A stretch of 64,000 nucleotides of DNA from Nocardia caishijiensis NBRC 108228 (GTDB lineage Bacteria > Actinomycetota > Actinomycetes > Mycobacteriales > Mycobacteriaceae). The notes under the pieces were generated by a model. That model made no database searches. It was not told the origin of the DNA and was given only the letters and a program-made list of their open reading frames with translations. The stretch lies in the NCBI RefSeq assembly GCF_001612825.1, contig NZ_BDBE01000006.1, positions 152,897 to 216,896 of the forward strand, read 5' to 3'. Below are positions 45,627 to 55,065 of the stretch, one piece after another (within the stretch, counting starts at the first letter, position 1; every line of letters begins with the position of its first letter). Position numbers and translations under genes: made by a program.

Positions 45627-46777
45627 CACGTCCCACCCAGCAGGGCGTACTGGGCCACGGCTTGGCGACGGGTCTCGATTTCCTGGTTGCCGTGGATGAG
45701 CACGACGAACTGGGCGTGGCGCACCAGGCAGGCGAACCGGCGTGCCGGGACGGACTCGGGTGCGGGTCGGGTCGCGCGAAAACAGGAGACGCCCGACAGG
45801 TCGGCCACCCCGGATGTCTCGTCGTACCGGGTGGACAGCATGCGCTGTCGCTCCACCTCGGCGAACGCTTCGGCGGTCGCGCTGTCGGCGGTGCGATACA
45901 GGAATTTGTTGTACGAGACCGCGATCGCGTCGACCCGGTTGGTCTCGAGTTCGCGCAGACGGGCGCTGGGTTGCTCGTTCAGCAACGCGAACGAATGCGG
46001 ACCGAACACGGTGAAATTCCAGCGGTCGGGCCAGTAGTCGTCGGTTTTCACCACACGTGGCAGCAGGCTGTCCGGGTCGAGTTTCAGACCGGGCACTTCG
46101 GCGGCCGCTGTCGGCGTGAAGGTTTCGAGTTCGGCCAGTTGGGCTCGATAGGTGCGGGTGAGCAGGTCGGCCAGTTGGTCGGAGTTCGGTTCGACGATCT
46201 TCGCGAAGATCCGGACCACCAGGTTCTTCCACACCGACCAGCTACCGACCGTCGGTACACCGGGACGCCAATGCGTCAGCGCCGCAGGGTATTCGGGGAG
46301 AGCGATCGGGGCGTTGTCCGGCGTGGCGGCGAAATCGGCCGCGGCCATCGCCTGTGCGGCCGAGGTGGCCTCGGCTTCGCCGGGCAGCGACAGCACGGTG
46401 ATGGACAGGAATTTGTTCTTCGACTCGTTGTCGTCGAGGCCGTTGCCGCCGATGGCGCCGAACCCGGCGAGCACGTCGAACGGTTCGAGGGCGGCGCGCT
46501 GCGCCCCCGACAGCAGGTCGTCGACGCCACGGACACCGACCACGGGGCCGCCGCCGTTGCCCTCGGTCAGTTCGGGGTCGATCCGGTCGGCGAAGATCAC
46601 CCGCTCGCCCAACCGCAGGGATTCGACCAGCGTCCCGCGTACCCGGTTGGGCCCCTCGTCGTAGTCGCCGGGCTCCGCGACCAGCGCGTATTCGCCGTGA
46701 TCTGGTCCCTCGTCACCGCAAGCAACGGCGGCGAACAAGCACACCGACAACAGCGCCGCACCCCACCGATAACGCAC
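45623..46777 (-). CDS. Lipoprotein between two receptor kinases (DUF7373-like)
   Basis: 384 aa from GTG 46777 (GGAGG eight bases upstream). Signal peptide with lipobox VAC, Cys20. The large mature region resembles the nocardial lipoprotein family now called DUF7373, with segments such as GEYALVAEPGDYD, VESLRLGERVIFADRIDPELT, FGPHSFALL and SYNKFLYRTADSATAEAFAEV. I make this assignment by resemblance only. Function unknown. It lies 54 bp after kinase 2 and overlaps kinase 1, so the three are one operon, which suggests that it partners the external domains. Confidence 0.78.
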   Translation of the reverse strand: MRYRWGAALLSVCLFAAVACGDEGPDHGEYALVAEPGDYDEGPNRVRGTLVESLRLGERVIFADRIDPELTEGNGGGPVVGVRGVDDLLSGAQRAALEPFDVLAGFGAIGGNGLDDNESKNKFLSITVLSLPGEAEATSAAQAMAAADFAATPDNAPIALPEYPAALTHWRPGVPTVGSWSVWKNLVVRIFAKIVEPNSDQLADLLTRTYRAQLAELETFTPTAAAEVPGLKLDPDSLLPRVVKTDDYWPDRWNFTVFGPHSFALLNEQPSARLRELETNRVDAIAVSYNKFLYRTADSATAEAFAEVERQRMLSTRYDETSGVADLSGVSCFRATRPAPESVPARRFACLVRHAQFVVLIHGNQEIETRRQAVAQYALLGGTW

Positions 46778-46830
46778 GGTCACCCCCTCCGGACTCTGCG
46801 GTGAAGCTATCACCCGTCGATTTGCCGCCG

Positions 46831-48708
46831 CTACCTCGCGGGCAGCCTGGCGACCGCCCGTTTCACCAGCGGGTCGGCCACCACACACAACTCGTCGGCG
46901 CTCTCCTCGGCATTGCTGACCAGCACTTCCATGTCCTCGCGATAGGTTTCACCGAGCTTGCGGAACAGATACACGCGACGGCATTCGGTCTGCCCGATCA
47001 TGCCGACACCGCCTTCCTCCACGACCACACCGTCACCGAGGTCCACGGTCTTCTCCCCCACCACCCGCTGACGTGGTTGCGACAGCGAGATCCGGACGGT
47101 GGTCTCGCCCGGCCACTCGCACGTGTGGGCCGATTTCGCGACGGCGCGACCGAGCGAGGGGTCGTGGAGCAGGGCACAGGGATCCACCGACGACAGTGAC
47201 CCTCCTGCGATCGGGTCGGCGGGCAGGGTGTCGAGTGCGGCGGTGAGCCGATCGACGGCGTGGTCGGCCAGCGCACAATCGGTGCGGGTGAACGTGTCTA
47301 CGACGATGCCCCAGCGCTGACCCTCGGCCCCGCCTTCGACACCGAAGGCGCAGTCCTCGGCCCGTCGAGCCACGCCGTACCCGTTGGCAACTCGGATGGT
47401 CGTGCCGAAACCGTCCAGCGCCGCGCCCATTTCGACCGCGAGTCGGGCGCCGCCCGAACTGCCGTCGCAACCCCAACTCGCGGTCGGCAACCAGCGCCAG
47501 TCGGCGACCGTTGTCGCCGCCTTGGCGGCGGCTGTGTCGGGGAGGGTCGCTCCGAGAGCTCGTGTCACCCACGCGCAGGTGTCGACGCCACGCAAGTCGG
47601 GCAGTGGCGGAATCGATTTCGTCGGGGCCCCGACTGGAGTCGGAGTCTGTGCCGATGTGATCTCGTCGCCGGATCGAAGGACGATGGCGGCAGCCACGGC
47701 GACGATCAGTGCCGTGGCAACCACTCCGACACCGAGCAGGATCGGACGGCGGCGGCGGGCGGGCGGATCGGGTGGCGCGACGACCGGCGTGTTCGCCGGA
47801 ATGATCTGTGTTACTTCGGGATCCGAGGTCAACGCGAGGAGGTTCGCGGTTTGTTCGGCGATCTGGGCGTGGACCGGGGCGGGCCACGGCTCCGCCCGCA
47901 CCGGCAGGGCGCCGAGGTAGTCCACGATCTGAGCGGGCGTCGGCCGCGACTTCGGATCCTTGCGCAGGCAACCGGCGATCAGCTCACGCAGCTCGCCCGG
48001 CACATTCTCGAGCTGCGGTTCGCTGTGCACGATGTTGAACAGGGCGTACGCCGTGGAAGACGCCGCGAACGGGCTCTTGCCGGTAGCCGCCATGCACAGC
48101 ATCGAGCCGAGGGAGAACACGTCGCCGGCCGAGGTCACCGGTTCACTCATCGCCTGCTCCGGCGACATGTACGCGGGTGAGCCGACCACCGCGCCGACCT
48201 CGGTGAGCGCGGCGCCGGTTCCGGTCGCCTGGGCGATGCCGAAGTCGATCACGCGGGGGCCGTCGGCGGCGAGAATGACGTTGGCGGGCTTGAGATCCCG
48301 GTGTACCAGGCCCGCGCTGTGGATGGAGTGCAGCGCCGAGGCGAGGCCGGAGGCGAGGGTGCGCAGCGCCGGAACCGGCAGGGGTCCCAGTTCACGGACG
48401 GCCTTGTCCAAGGGCACGCCGGGAATGAATACCGAAGCGAGCCACGGTGATTCGCCGGTGATGTCGAAGTCGACCACGGCGGCGGTGAAGGCACCCGACA
48501 CGCGCGCCGAGATGGCGACTTCGCGCTCGAAGCGGGCGCGGAACTCGCGGTTGTCGAGCAGGTGAGCGCGGATCTGCTTGATGGCGACGAACCGTCCGTC
48601 CGGACCGGTCGCCAGCACCACCCGGCCCATCCCGCCCGATCCGAGCACGCCGCACACCCGGTAACGGCCGATCACCGGCGATTCGGTCGGCGACAACGGC
48701 TCGATCAC
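46831..48708 (-). CDS. Receptor-type Ser/Thr protein kinase with Cys-rich external domain, copy 2
   Basis: 625 aa. Kinase domain: GSGGMGRV, K44 in AIKQI, HRDLKPAN with D138, DFG 155-157, GSPAYMSPEQ. A membrane helix near 318-345 is followed by an external region with two halves each carrying C-A motifs (VDTCAWVTRAL, VDPCALLHDPS) and further Cys (WGCDGSSGG, HTCEWPGE, DELCVVAD). The architecture matches kinase 1, so the two are paralogues. It lies first in the three-gene unit. Its 5' end is 121 bp from the upstream transporter gene. Confidence 0.9.
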   Translation of the reverse strand: MIEPLSPTESPVIGRYRVCGVLGSGGMGRVVLATGPDGRFVAIKQIRAHLLDNREFRARFEREVAISARVSGAFTAAVVDFDITGESPWLASVFIPGVPLDKAVRELGPLPVPALRTLASGLASALHSIHSAGLVHRDLKPANVILAADGPRVIDFGIAQATGTGAALTEVGAVVGSPAYMSPEQAMSEPVTSAGDVFSLGSMLCMAATGKSPFAASSTAYALFNIVHSEPQLENVPGELRELIAGCLRKDPKSRPTPAQIVDYLGALPVRAEPWPAPVHAQIAEQTANLLALTSDPEVTQIIPANTPVVAPPDPPARRRRPILLGVGVVATALIVAVAAAIVLRSGDEITSAQTPTPVGAPTKSIPPLPDLRGVDTCAWVTRALGATLPDTAAAKAATTVADWRWLPTASWGCDGSSGGARLAVEMGAALDGFGTTIRVANGYGVARRAEDCAFGVEGGAEGQRWGIVVDTFTRTDCALADHAVDRLTAALDTLPADPIAGGSLSSVDPCALLHDPSLGRAVAKSAHTCEWPGETTVRISLSQPRQRVVGEKTVDLGDGVVVEEGGVGMIGQTECRRVYLFRKLGETYREDMEVLVSNAEESADELCVVADPLVKRAVARLPAR

Positions 48709-48829
48709 TGCACGACTCCCCCAACTCGAACCCGCCGACGCGGGTGAGCGCGCCGTCTGTCGGCATGCTCGCTCGCGAGCAACCTAACATTCCGCCGATC
48801 CGTCGACGAGGTGCTCGGCACGCGATCGA

Positions 48830-49792
48830 CTACCTGTGCCGGTCGACCCGCGGTTCACCCGGGTCCGACGGCGCGGCCCGGCTCGCCGTGACCACCGCGA
48901 TCAGGACGATGGTGCAGCTCAGCAGAGCGGAGGGGGCGAGGCGGCCGTCGGCGGTGTCGAGGATCAGGGCGGTGACGAGTTGGCCTGCCACCGAGGTGAG
49001 GCCGAGCAGGAGGACGCCGGTCATGCCGACGGTGATCGCGGCGAGGGCGATGAAGGCGACGCCGATCAGGCCGCCGAGGTAGAGCCAGGGGGCGGTGGGG
49101 AATTCGGTGGGCAAGCCCTTCGTGAGGAGGGTGTAGGCGTCGAACAGGCAGAGGGCGAGCAGGCCGACGGTGAAGTTGACGAGCGTGGCGGGGAACGGGC
49201 CGCCGACGGCGCCGACGCGGCCGTTGACCGCCTGCTGCCACGCCAGACCGACACCGGCCAGGGCGGGTAGGGCGATGAGCAGGTAGTCAGGGACTCCGGT
49301 ATCGGCCGAGGCGGGAGCGTCGCGGCCGGTCGCGGCGAGCACGACACCGATGATGCCGAGTCCGGCGGCCGACAGCCGCACCCAGGTGATGGGGGTCCGG
49401 CCGTTCGGGGCGAGCCCGACCCGGTCGACGACGAGGCTGCTGAGGAGCTGACCCGCGACGACCGCGACCGTGAAGGCCGTGACGCCGATGGCGGCGATGG
49501 TGAGGCCCTGGCTCGCTACGAAGAAGGCACCGCAGACACCGCCCAGGAGGTACCAGGGGCGCAGGGTGCCGTCGGTTGTGGCGGTGCGGACCGAGCCGAG
49601 GCCCGACCGCAGGGTCGGGCTGACCGCGAAGGCGATCAGCAGGGCAAGCAGGCCGATTCCGAAACTGATCGTCGCGGCTGCGACGCCGTCGCCGAGTTCG
49701 GCTCCGAGTGCCCCGTTGATCCGGCCCTGCACCGCGACACCGCCGCCGATGCAGAATCCGAAGATCGCTCCGAGACCGTTGCGCCCGACCAC
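48830..49792 (-). CDS. DMT-superfamily transporter of the YdcZ (DUF606) type, fused double domain
   Basis: 320 aa with about ten helices. Two YdcZ halves are visible, each with a QGxxN/QxxVNGR type motif (GVAVQGRINGALG near residue 18-30 and LAWQQAVNGRVGAVGG near 186-201). Bacterial YdcZ halves often occur as separate small genes; here they are fused. Substrate unknown. It is transcribed in the same direction as the kinases, with no obvious functional link. Confidence 0.85.
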   Translation of the reverse strand: MVGRNGLGAIFGFCIGGGVAVQGRINGALGAELGDGVAAATISFGIGLLALLIAFAVSPTLRSGLGSVRTATTDGTLRPWYLLGGVCGAFFVASQGLTIAAIGVTAFTVAVVAGQLLSSLVVDRVGLAPNGRTPITWVRLSAAGLGIIGVVLAATGRDAPASADTGVPDYLLIALPALAGVGLAWQQAVNGRVGAVGGPFPATLVNFTVGLLALCLFDAYTLLTKGLPTEFPTAPWLYLGGLIGVAFIALAAITVGMTGVLLLGLTSVAGQLVTALILDTADGRLAPSALLSCTIVLIAVVTASRAAPSDPGEPRVDRHR

Positions 49793-49884
49793 TCCGCCCT
49801 TTCCGCCGTCGTAGCTTCGACCCTACCGATGCGCTGACCGACAGCGGCTGGGTGACGATCCGCACTCGGCCGGGTTGCCCACGA

Positions 49885-51153
49885 TCACTTTCGTCCCGGC
49901 AACCAACTCGGTGCGACCAACCCGGCCGCCAACAACACCACGCCCAACCCGGCGATCGCCACAGACATCGAAACCCACTGTGTAGCAGCGGCGACGACAC
50001 CGAAGACCGCCAACGCCACCACCTCCGACAACAAACCGACCACCGAAGTGACCGTTGCCCGGGCGCGCCCTTCGATCGCCTCCTGCAGGCGCGCACCCGC
50101 GACGACCTCGGCATTGAAATCGATTCCGTACGCCACGGCGATCCCGAGGAATCCGATCCACAGCAGTCCTGCGCCGACAGCCGACGCACCGGCGATGAAT
50201 AGCAGCCCCGCGACGAACAGGGCGACTCCGATCAGCCGCGCGGGCGCGGACTCGGTGCGGCCCGCCAGTAGCGAACCGGCCAGCGAACCCGCGACGGTCA
50301 CGCCGACGAGCAAAGCGGAGGTGGCGGGCGAGGCGCCGCCGGAAACGGCGAGCAGGCCGAAGTATTCGTCGAAAGCGGTGACGCCGTAGAGAAGTGCGCC
50401 GAGCAGCACACCGCGACGCACTCGCCGCACCTGCATCGACTCGGCGATCCCGGTCCGGAGCATCGCCACATAGCGCTCGCGTACCGGTCGATCCGCCTCG
50501 ACGACGCCCGGTGGGGTGGTGACTCCGGGAGGTGGCGTCGGGTCGTCGTCCAGCGCATCGACTTCCGTGGCCGAAATGGCCACCGGCGCACGGGGCAGTG
50601 CCAGCGCGGTGACGGTGTGGACGACACCGACGCCGACGCTCACCCAGCCGACCAACCCGTACCCGCCCCACGCGAAAAGCGGTGCGGCCGCGACGATCGC
50701 GATGAGAACGGTGGTCTCCTGCGCGGCCCGAGCCCACCCCATGATGCGCGCGTACTGAGCGGTTTCCCCTCGCGCCACCAGGTCGTCGTAGATCAACGCC
50801 TCGAACGTGCCCGATTCCAGCGCACCGGCGATCCCCCACACGACGAACCCAACCGCGAACCCGGCGAAAGAGGGAGCGATCATCCAGATCGTGAACCCGG
50901 CTGCCTGCAGCACCGCGCTGAACACGAGCAGACCGCGCCGCGACACCGTGTCCGCCCACGCCCCAGAAGGCACCTCGAGGAGGAACGCCGTCACCGACCA
51001 CAGTGCGAGCAGCAACGAGATCTGCGCGGTTCCGAGCCCGTGATCAGCGAAAAGCACACCGTAGAGCGCGTAGAGGGGCAACAGATCCCGCGAGCCCTTG
51101 AACAGCACCGCGCGAACCCCGAGCCCACGCACACTGCCGGGCGCACGACTCAC
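49885..51153 (-). CDS. MFS transporter
   Basis: 422 aa with 12 hydrophobic segments. GAWADTVSRRGLLVFS is the motif A loop after helix 2 (residues about 63-80). The N-terminus VRGLGVRAVLFKGSRDLLPLYALYG and the large middle loop (about 195-225, Asp/Pro-rich) are typical of the drug/proton DHA1-like class. Substrate unknown. It is separated from the YdcZ-type gene by 92 bp. Confidence 0.85.
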   Translation of the reverse strand: MSRAPGSVRGLGVRAVLFKGSRDLLPLYALYGVLFADHGLGTAQISLLLALWSVTAFLLEVPSGAWADTVSRRGLLVFSAVLQAAGFTIWMIAPSFAGFAVGFVVWGIAGALESGTFEALIYDDLVARGETAQYARIMGWARAAQETTVLIAIVAAAPLFAWGGYGLVGWVSVGVGVVHTVTALALPRAPVAISATEVDALDDDPTPPPGVTTPPGVVEADRPVRERYVAMLRTGIAESMQVRRVRRGVLLGALLYGVTAFDEYFGLLAVSGGASPATSALLVGVTVAGSLAGSLLAGRTESAPARLIGVALFVAGLLFIAGASAVGAGLLWIGFLGIAVAYGIDFNAEVVAGARLQEAIEGRARATVTSVVGLLSEVVALAVFGVVAAATQWVSMSVAIAGLGVVLLAAGLVAPSWLPGRK

Positions 51154-51252
51154 CGCCGCCGTCAGGCGCCTACACAGCGAGAAAGGTCAACAGCCGTAGA
51201 TGAGCATCCGCATGCGTCCATCGTTCGCCACCGCCAACCGCCCGTCAAGCAG

Positions 51253-51513
51253 TTATTCGTAGTGATGACGGCAGGACAAGATCCGGATCACACCGCCGTC
51301 GACCCGATAGACCAACCGATGTTCCTGCGTGATCCGGCGCGACCACCAGCCCGAAAGACTGTGCAGCAGTGGCTCCGGCTTGCCGATCCCGTCGGCTTGA
51401 CCATTGGCCGCGATGTCGTCCAACAGGCGGTTGATCTTGCGAGCGGCAGCACGGTCATTGGCGACTGTCCAGACATAGTCCGCCCAGGCTTCGGAGAAGA
51501 ACTCCAGCTTCAC
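51253..51513 (-). CDS. yoeB: YoeB-family mRNA-interferase toxin
   Basis: 86 aa, the normal length for YoeB. The segment GKPEPLLHSLSGWWSRRITQEHRLVY and the C-terminal SCRHHYE match the family, with the catalytic set conserved: E47, R66, H84 and Y85 (E46/R65/H83/Y84 in E. coli). YoeB cleaves mRNA at the ribosomal A-site. GTG 51513 overlaps the antitoxin stop, so the antitoxin is translated first. The toxin looks intact. Confidence 0.93.
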   Translation of the reverse strand: MKLEFFSEAWADYVWTVANDRAAARKINRLLDDIAANGQADGIGKPEPLLHSLSGWWSRRITQEHRLVYRVDGGVIRILSCRHHYE

Positions 51514-51803
51514 GCGACACCGGCCGAGTCACCGGTTGCATCGCCATCGGGAACATCGAGGCGCGCCTGCGGAGCGAAGCCACCTGCCGCGAACTCTTCC
51601 AGCCCGCGTTGCAGGTGCCGTGCATTAGCGGGAGTGCCTAGTAGATGCGCGGTTTCCTTGAGCGCCTCGTACTCCCGTAGCGAAACGACGACGGCCGCAT
51701 CGTGCCCCGCGCGTGTGACAACGACCTCTTCAAGGTCATCGGTGGCGGCGTCCAGCACACTCGCCAATGTCGCGCGGGCTTCGGTGTAGCTGATCTGCCT
51801 CAT
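51510..51803 (-). CDS. yefM: YefM-family antitoxin (Phd/YefM)
   Basis: 97 aa. N-terminal Phd/YefM DNA-binding domain (MRQISYTEARATLASVLDAATDD, VVTRAGHDAAVVVSLREYEALKET), then a toxin-binding C-terminus that is Asp/Ala-rich and probably unfolded alone. It neutralises YoeB and autorepresses through the palindrome directly upstream. Confidence 0.93.
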   Translation of the reverse strand: MRQISYTEARATLASVLDAATDDLEEVVVTRAGHDAAVVVSLREYEALKETAHLLGTPANARHLQRGLEEFAAGGFAPQARLDVPDGDATGDSAGVA

Positions 51804-51810
51804 GAGGCCA

Positions 51811-51831
51811 CTGTACAGGAATTATGTACAG
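51811..51831 (-). promoter_or_regulatory. YefM operator (TGTACA palindrome)
   Basis: CTGTACA - 7 bases - TGTACAG lies 8 bp before the antitoxin start. TGTACA is the core hexamer known from the E. coli yefM-yoeB operator. Confidence 0.8.
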
Positions 51832-51832
51832 A

Positions 51833-53656
51833 TCAGCCGAGCGGAATCCAGCCGTTGGCGGCGAGGGAATCGTCGTCGTCGGAGTGGGGGGTGTTGAGGT
51901 CGTTGATGAGGTCGGCGACCGGGTGGGAGTCGCTGTAGTGGTAGCCCTGGGCCAGGGCGAAGCCGAGTTCGGTGAGGACGGCGGCCTGGTATTCGGTTTC
52001 CACGCCCTCGGCGATCACCTGGAGGTCGAGGGACTTGCTGAGGGCGGCGATGACGCCCAACAGGGGCGGTGCGGGGGAATCGGAGCGGATGGCGGCGACG
52101 AAGGACTGGTCGACCTTGAGGATGTCGCTGGGGATCGTCGCCAGGCGGCTCAGTGAGGAGTAGCCGGTGCCGAAGTCGTCGATGGCGATGCGCACACCAC
52201 GGTCGCGCAGGGTGTGCAGATTGGTGATGGCCGTCTGGGATTCGGCGGCCAATTCGCTCTCGGTCACCTCGAGCACGAGCTGGTCGGCGGGCCAACCGGT
52301 GTCGTTGAGGATGGTGGCGACCCGTTCGGCGTAGTCGGTTTCGGCCAGTTCGAGGCCGGAGACGTTCACGTTCAGAGTGAGGTCGAGGGAGGCGAAGCTC
52401 TCCTGCAGGCGGGCCGCGTCGGCGCAGGCGCGGCGCAGCACCAGCTCGTCCAGGTCGGAGATGAGGTCGTATTCCTCGGCGACCCGGATGAGGCCCTCGG
52501 TGGTGACCTCGGGCTGCGCGTTGGACGACCAGCGCAGCAGCGCCTCGACGCCGACGGCCTGGCCGCCGTCCTCGGTGAGGCTGACGATCGGCTGGTAGTG
52601 CACGTCGAGGGCACCGCTGTCGATGGCCTCGCGCAGCTCCACCGCGAGCGGCAGCTGCCGCGACGATTCCAGCACCGTGCGGTTGCGTCCGGCCTGCTTG
52701 GCGCGATACAGGCCGACATCGGCCCGGCTGACCAGCAGCGACCCCGACTCACCTGGCTGCCACGACGTGACACCGGCCGAACAGCCCATCGTCACCGCCG
52801 CGCGCAGCTGTTCGGTGAGCAGGATCGCGGCCTGCTCGGTGGTGCCGGGCAGCAGCAGGGCGAACACGTCGCCGCCGAAGCGGGCCAGCACCTGATCGGG
52901 GGCGAGCAGGTCGAGCCAGGTGTCGGCCACGCGCTGCAGCACGGCGTCGCCCGCGCGGTGACCGAGGTGGTCGTTGATCTTCTGGAAGCGGTCGAGGTCG
53001 ACCAGCACCAGCGACAGACCCTGACCACCGCGCCCGGCCGCGTCGATCGCCGGGTTGAGCTGCTTTTCGAAACCGCGCCGGTTGAGCAGGCCGGTGAGTA
53101 CGTCGATGTCGGCGTCGGACGCCATGCGGGTGAGGATGCCGACCACCACCCCGGCCCCGAAGGTGACCCCGGCCGGGATCAGACCCGACCACCACGGCAG
53201 CCCCCGATCGGGCAGCACCCACAGACACAGCACCATCGCCAGACCGATGTGCGCGGCGGCCTGCGGCCAGGCGAAGAACAGGGCCGCGTCGCAGGCGATG
53301 AAGACGTAGAACGACGCGAGCGTGATACCGCCGACGAGGTTCGGGAACGAATGCACGGCGATGGTGACCAGCACGGTCGCGGTCGCCAGGTAGAGGTGGT
53401 GCAGCGCGTGCGGCATGCGCGGGCCCCAGGCCAGCAGCGTCAGGCCGAGCAGCAACGCGACCGCGGCGGCGGTGCCGACCAGCACCCGGTTACCGTCGTC
53501 GCCCGGTGCGACGGCAGTGATGGTCAGGCCGAGGACACCGCCGAGAACGTAGAACGCCCCCGTTGTCCTGGCCATGACTTTTGCCGTCGCCAACGCCGAT
53601 GCCGCCCGCACCCGGGTTCGGGTATCGCCGCGCGCCCCGATTCCTCGCACGAGCAC
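51833..53656 (-). CDS. GGDEF-EAL cyclic-di-GMP protein
   Basis: 607 aa. Six hydrophobic helices (about 35-190) anchor it, followed by a GGDEF domain with the signature altered to GGDVF near residue 262, so diguanylate cyclase activity is doubtful. The EAL domain looks complete: VEALLRW near 368, NVNVSGLEL, EVTESELA, IDDFGTGYSSL, LKVDQSFV, AEGVET, and QGYHYS. It is thus probably a phosphodiesterase, perhaps with a regulatory GGDEF. Several in-frame starts (GTG 53656, GTG 53650, ATG 53575) cannot be resolved. It lies directly upstream of the toxin-antitoxin operator. Confidence 0.88.
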   Translation of the reverse strand: MLVRGIGARGDTRTRVRAASALATAKVMARTTGAFYVLGGVLGLTITAVAPGDDGNRVLVGTAAAVALLLGLTLLAWGPRMPHALHHLYLATATVLVTIAVHSFPNLVGGITLASFYVFIACDAALFFAWPQAAAHIGLAMVLCLWVLPDRGLPWWSGLIPAGVTFGAGVVVGILTRMASDADIDVLTGLLNRRGFEKQLNPAIDAAGRGGQGLSLVLVDLDRFQKINDHLGHRAGDAVLQRVADTWLDLLAPDQVLARFGGDVFALLLPGTTEQAAILLTEQLRAAVTMGCSAGVTSWQPGESGSLLVSRADVGLYRAKQAGRNRTVLESSRQLPLAVELREAIDSGALDVHYQPIVSLTEDGGQAVGVEALLRWSSNAQPEVTTEGLIRVAEEYDLISDLDELVLRRACADAARLQESFASLDLTLNVNVSGLELAETDYAERVATILNDTGWPADQLVLEVTESELAAESQTAITNLHTLRDRGVRIAIDDFGTGYSSLSRLATIPSDILKVDQSFVAAIRSDSPAPPLLGVIAALSKSLDLQVIAEGVETEYQAAVLTELGFALAQGYHYSDSHPVADLINDLNTPHSDDDDSLAANGWIPLG

Positions 53657-53728
53657 CAGCCTAGATGTTGTTCGGTTCCGATGTTTGCCACATCACACAA
53701 ATGCTCTACCAGCAAACAGTGGAAAACT

Positions 53729-54985
53729 CTACGGTGTCAAAACGTCGGTGCCGACGAAGGGGACGAGTGCCTCGGGCACCCGGACCGAACCGTCGGCCTG
53801 CTGGTGGTTCTCCAGGATCGCCACGATCCAGCGGGTGGTCGCCAGCGTGCCGTTCAAGGTGGCCGCGACCTGGGCTTTGCCGTTCTCGTCGCGGTAGCGC
53901 ACCGAAAGCCTGCGCGCCTGGAAGGTGGTGCAGTTCGAGGTCGAGGTGAGTTCGCGGTAGGTCTGCTGGGTTGGCACCCACGCCTCGCAGTCGAACTTGC
54001 GGGCGGCCGAGCTGCCGAGATCGCCCGCGGCCACGTCGATCACCCGGTAGGGCACGTCGATCGCGGCGAGCATCTCGCGCTCCCAGGCCAGCAGGCGCTG
54101 ATGCTCGGCCGAGGCCTGCTCCGGCGTGGTGTAGACGAACATCTCCACCTTGTCGAACTGGTGCACCCGGATGATGCCCCGGGTGTCCTTGCCGTAGCTG
54201 CCCGCCTCGCGACGGAAGCACGACGACCAGCCCGCGTACCGCTTCGGGCCCGCGCTCAGGTCGAGGATCTCGTCGGCGTGGTAACCGGCCAGCGGCACCT
54301 CCGAGGTACCGACCAGGTACAGGTCGTCGTCGGCGAGGTGATAGACCTCGTCCGAATGCTGACCGAGGAAGCCGGTGCCCGCCATGATCTCCGGGCGAAC
54401 CAGCACCGGCGGGATCATCATGGTGAAACCGTTGGCGACCGCCCGCTGCGCGGCCAACTGCAGCAGACCGAGCTGCAGCAGGGCGCCGTGCCCGGTGAGG
54501 AAGTAGAACCGCGAGCCCGACACCTTGGCACCGCGCTCCATGTCGAGCAGGCCGAGCGACTCGCCCAGCTCGAGATGATCCTTCGGCTCGAAGTCGAACT
54601 CCCGTGGGGTACCGACGGTCTCGAGAACGATGTAGTCGTCCTCGCCGCCCGCGGGCGCACCCTCCTGGACCACGTTGGAGATGGCGCGATGCGCGGCGTC
54701 GAGGTCGGCGTCGGCCGCGCTCTGGGCGTGCTCGGCCTCTTTGACCTTCGCCGACATGTCGGTGGCGGCGGCCAGCAGCGCGGGGCGCTCCTCCTTGCTC
54801 GCCTTGCCGATCACCTTGCCCATGGCCTTGTGCTCGGCACGCAGGGAGTCGGCGGTGGCGACGGCGGCGCGGCGGGCGGCGTCGGCTTCGAGCAGGGCGT
54901 CGACGAGCGCGGGGTCCTCACCGCGGGCCCGCTGCGAGGCACGGACGGCTTCCGGGTTCTCGCGCAGGAATCGGAGGTCGATCAT
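53729..54985 (-). CDS. serS: Seryl-tRNA synthetase
   Basis: 418 aa class II synthetase that charges tRNA-Ser (and tRNA-Sec). N-terminal coiled-coil arm (about 1-105), then motif 1 region ([13 protein letters not shown]), motif 2 ([25 protein letters not shown], around 260-285, split in description) and motif 3 ([12 protein letters not shown]). TSEVPL and the Ser-binding QEVP-type residues are present. Its position matches Rv3834c. It is divergent from the aldehyde dehydrogenase gene by 80 bp. Confidence 0.96.
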   Translation of the reverse strand: MIDLRFLRENPEAVRASQRARGEDPALVDALLEADAARRAAVATADSLRAEHKAMGKVIGKASKEERPALLAAATDMSAKVKEAEHAQSAADADLDAAHRAISNVVQEGAPAGGEDDYIVLETVGTPREFDFEPKDHLELGESLGLLDMERGAKVSGSRFYFLTGHGALLQLGLLQLAAQRAVANGFTMMIPPVLVRPEIMAGTGFLGQHSDEVYHLADDDLYLVGTSEVPLAGYHADEILDLSAGPKRYAGWSSCFRREAGSYGKDTRGIIRVHQFDKVEMFVYTTPEQASAEHQRLLAWEREMLAAIDVPYRVIDVAAGDLGSSAARKFDCEAWVPTQQTYRELTSTSNCTTFQARRLSVRYRDENGKAQVAATLNGTLATTRWIVAILENHQQADGSVRVPEALVPFVGTDVLTP

Positions 54986-55065
54986 GAGAAAACAGCCTAG
55001 TTGTTTACGCGATCCTCAGAATTTCGGCCTATGCCAACTCGCCCGGGCCGGGGCATAGTTGCGGG

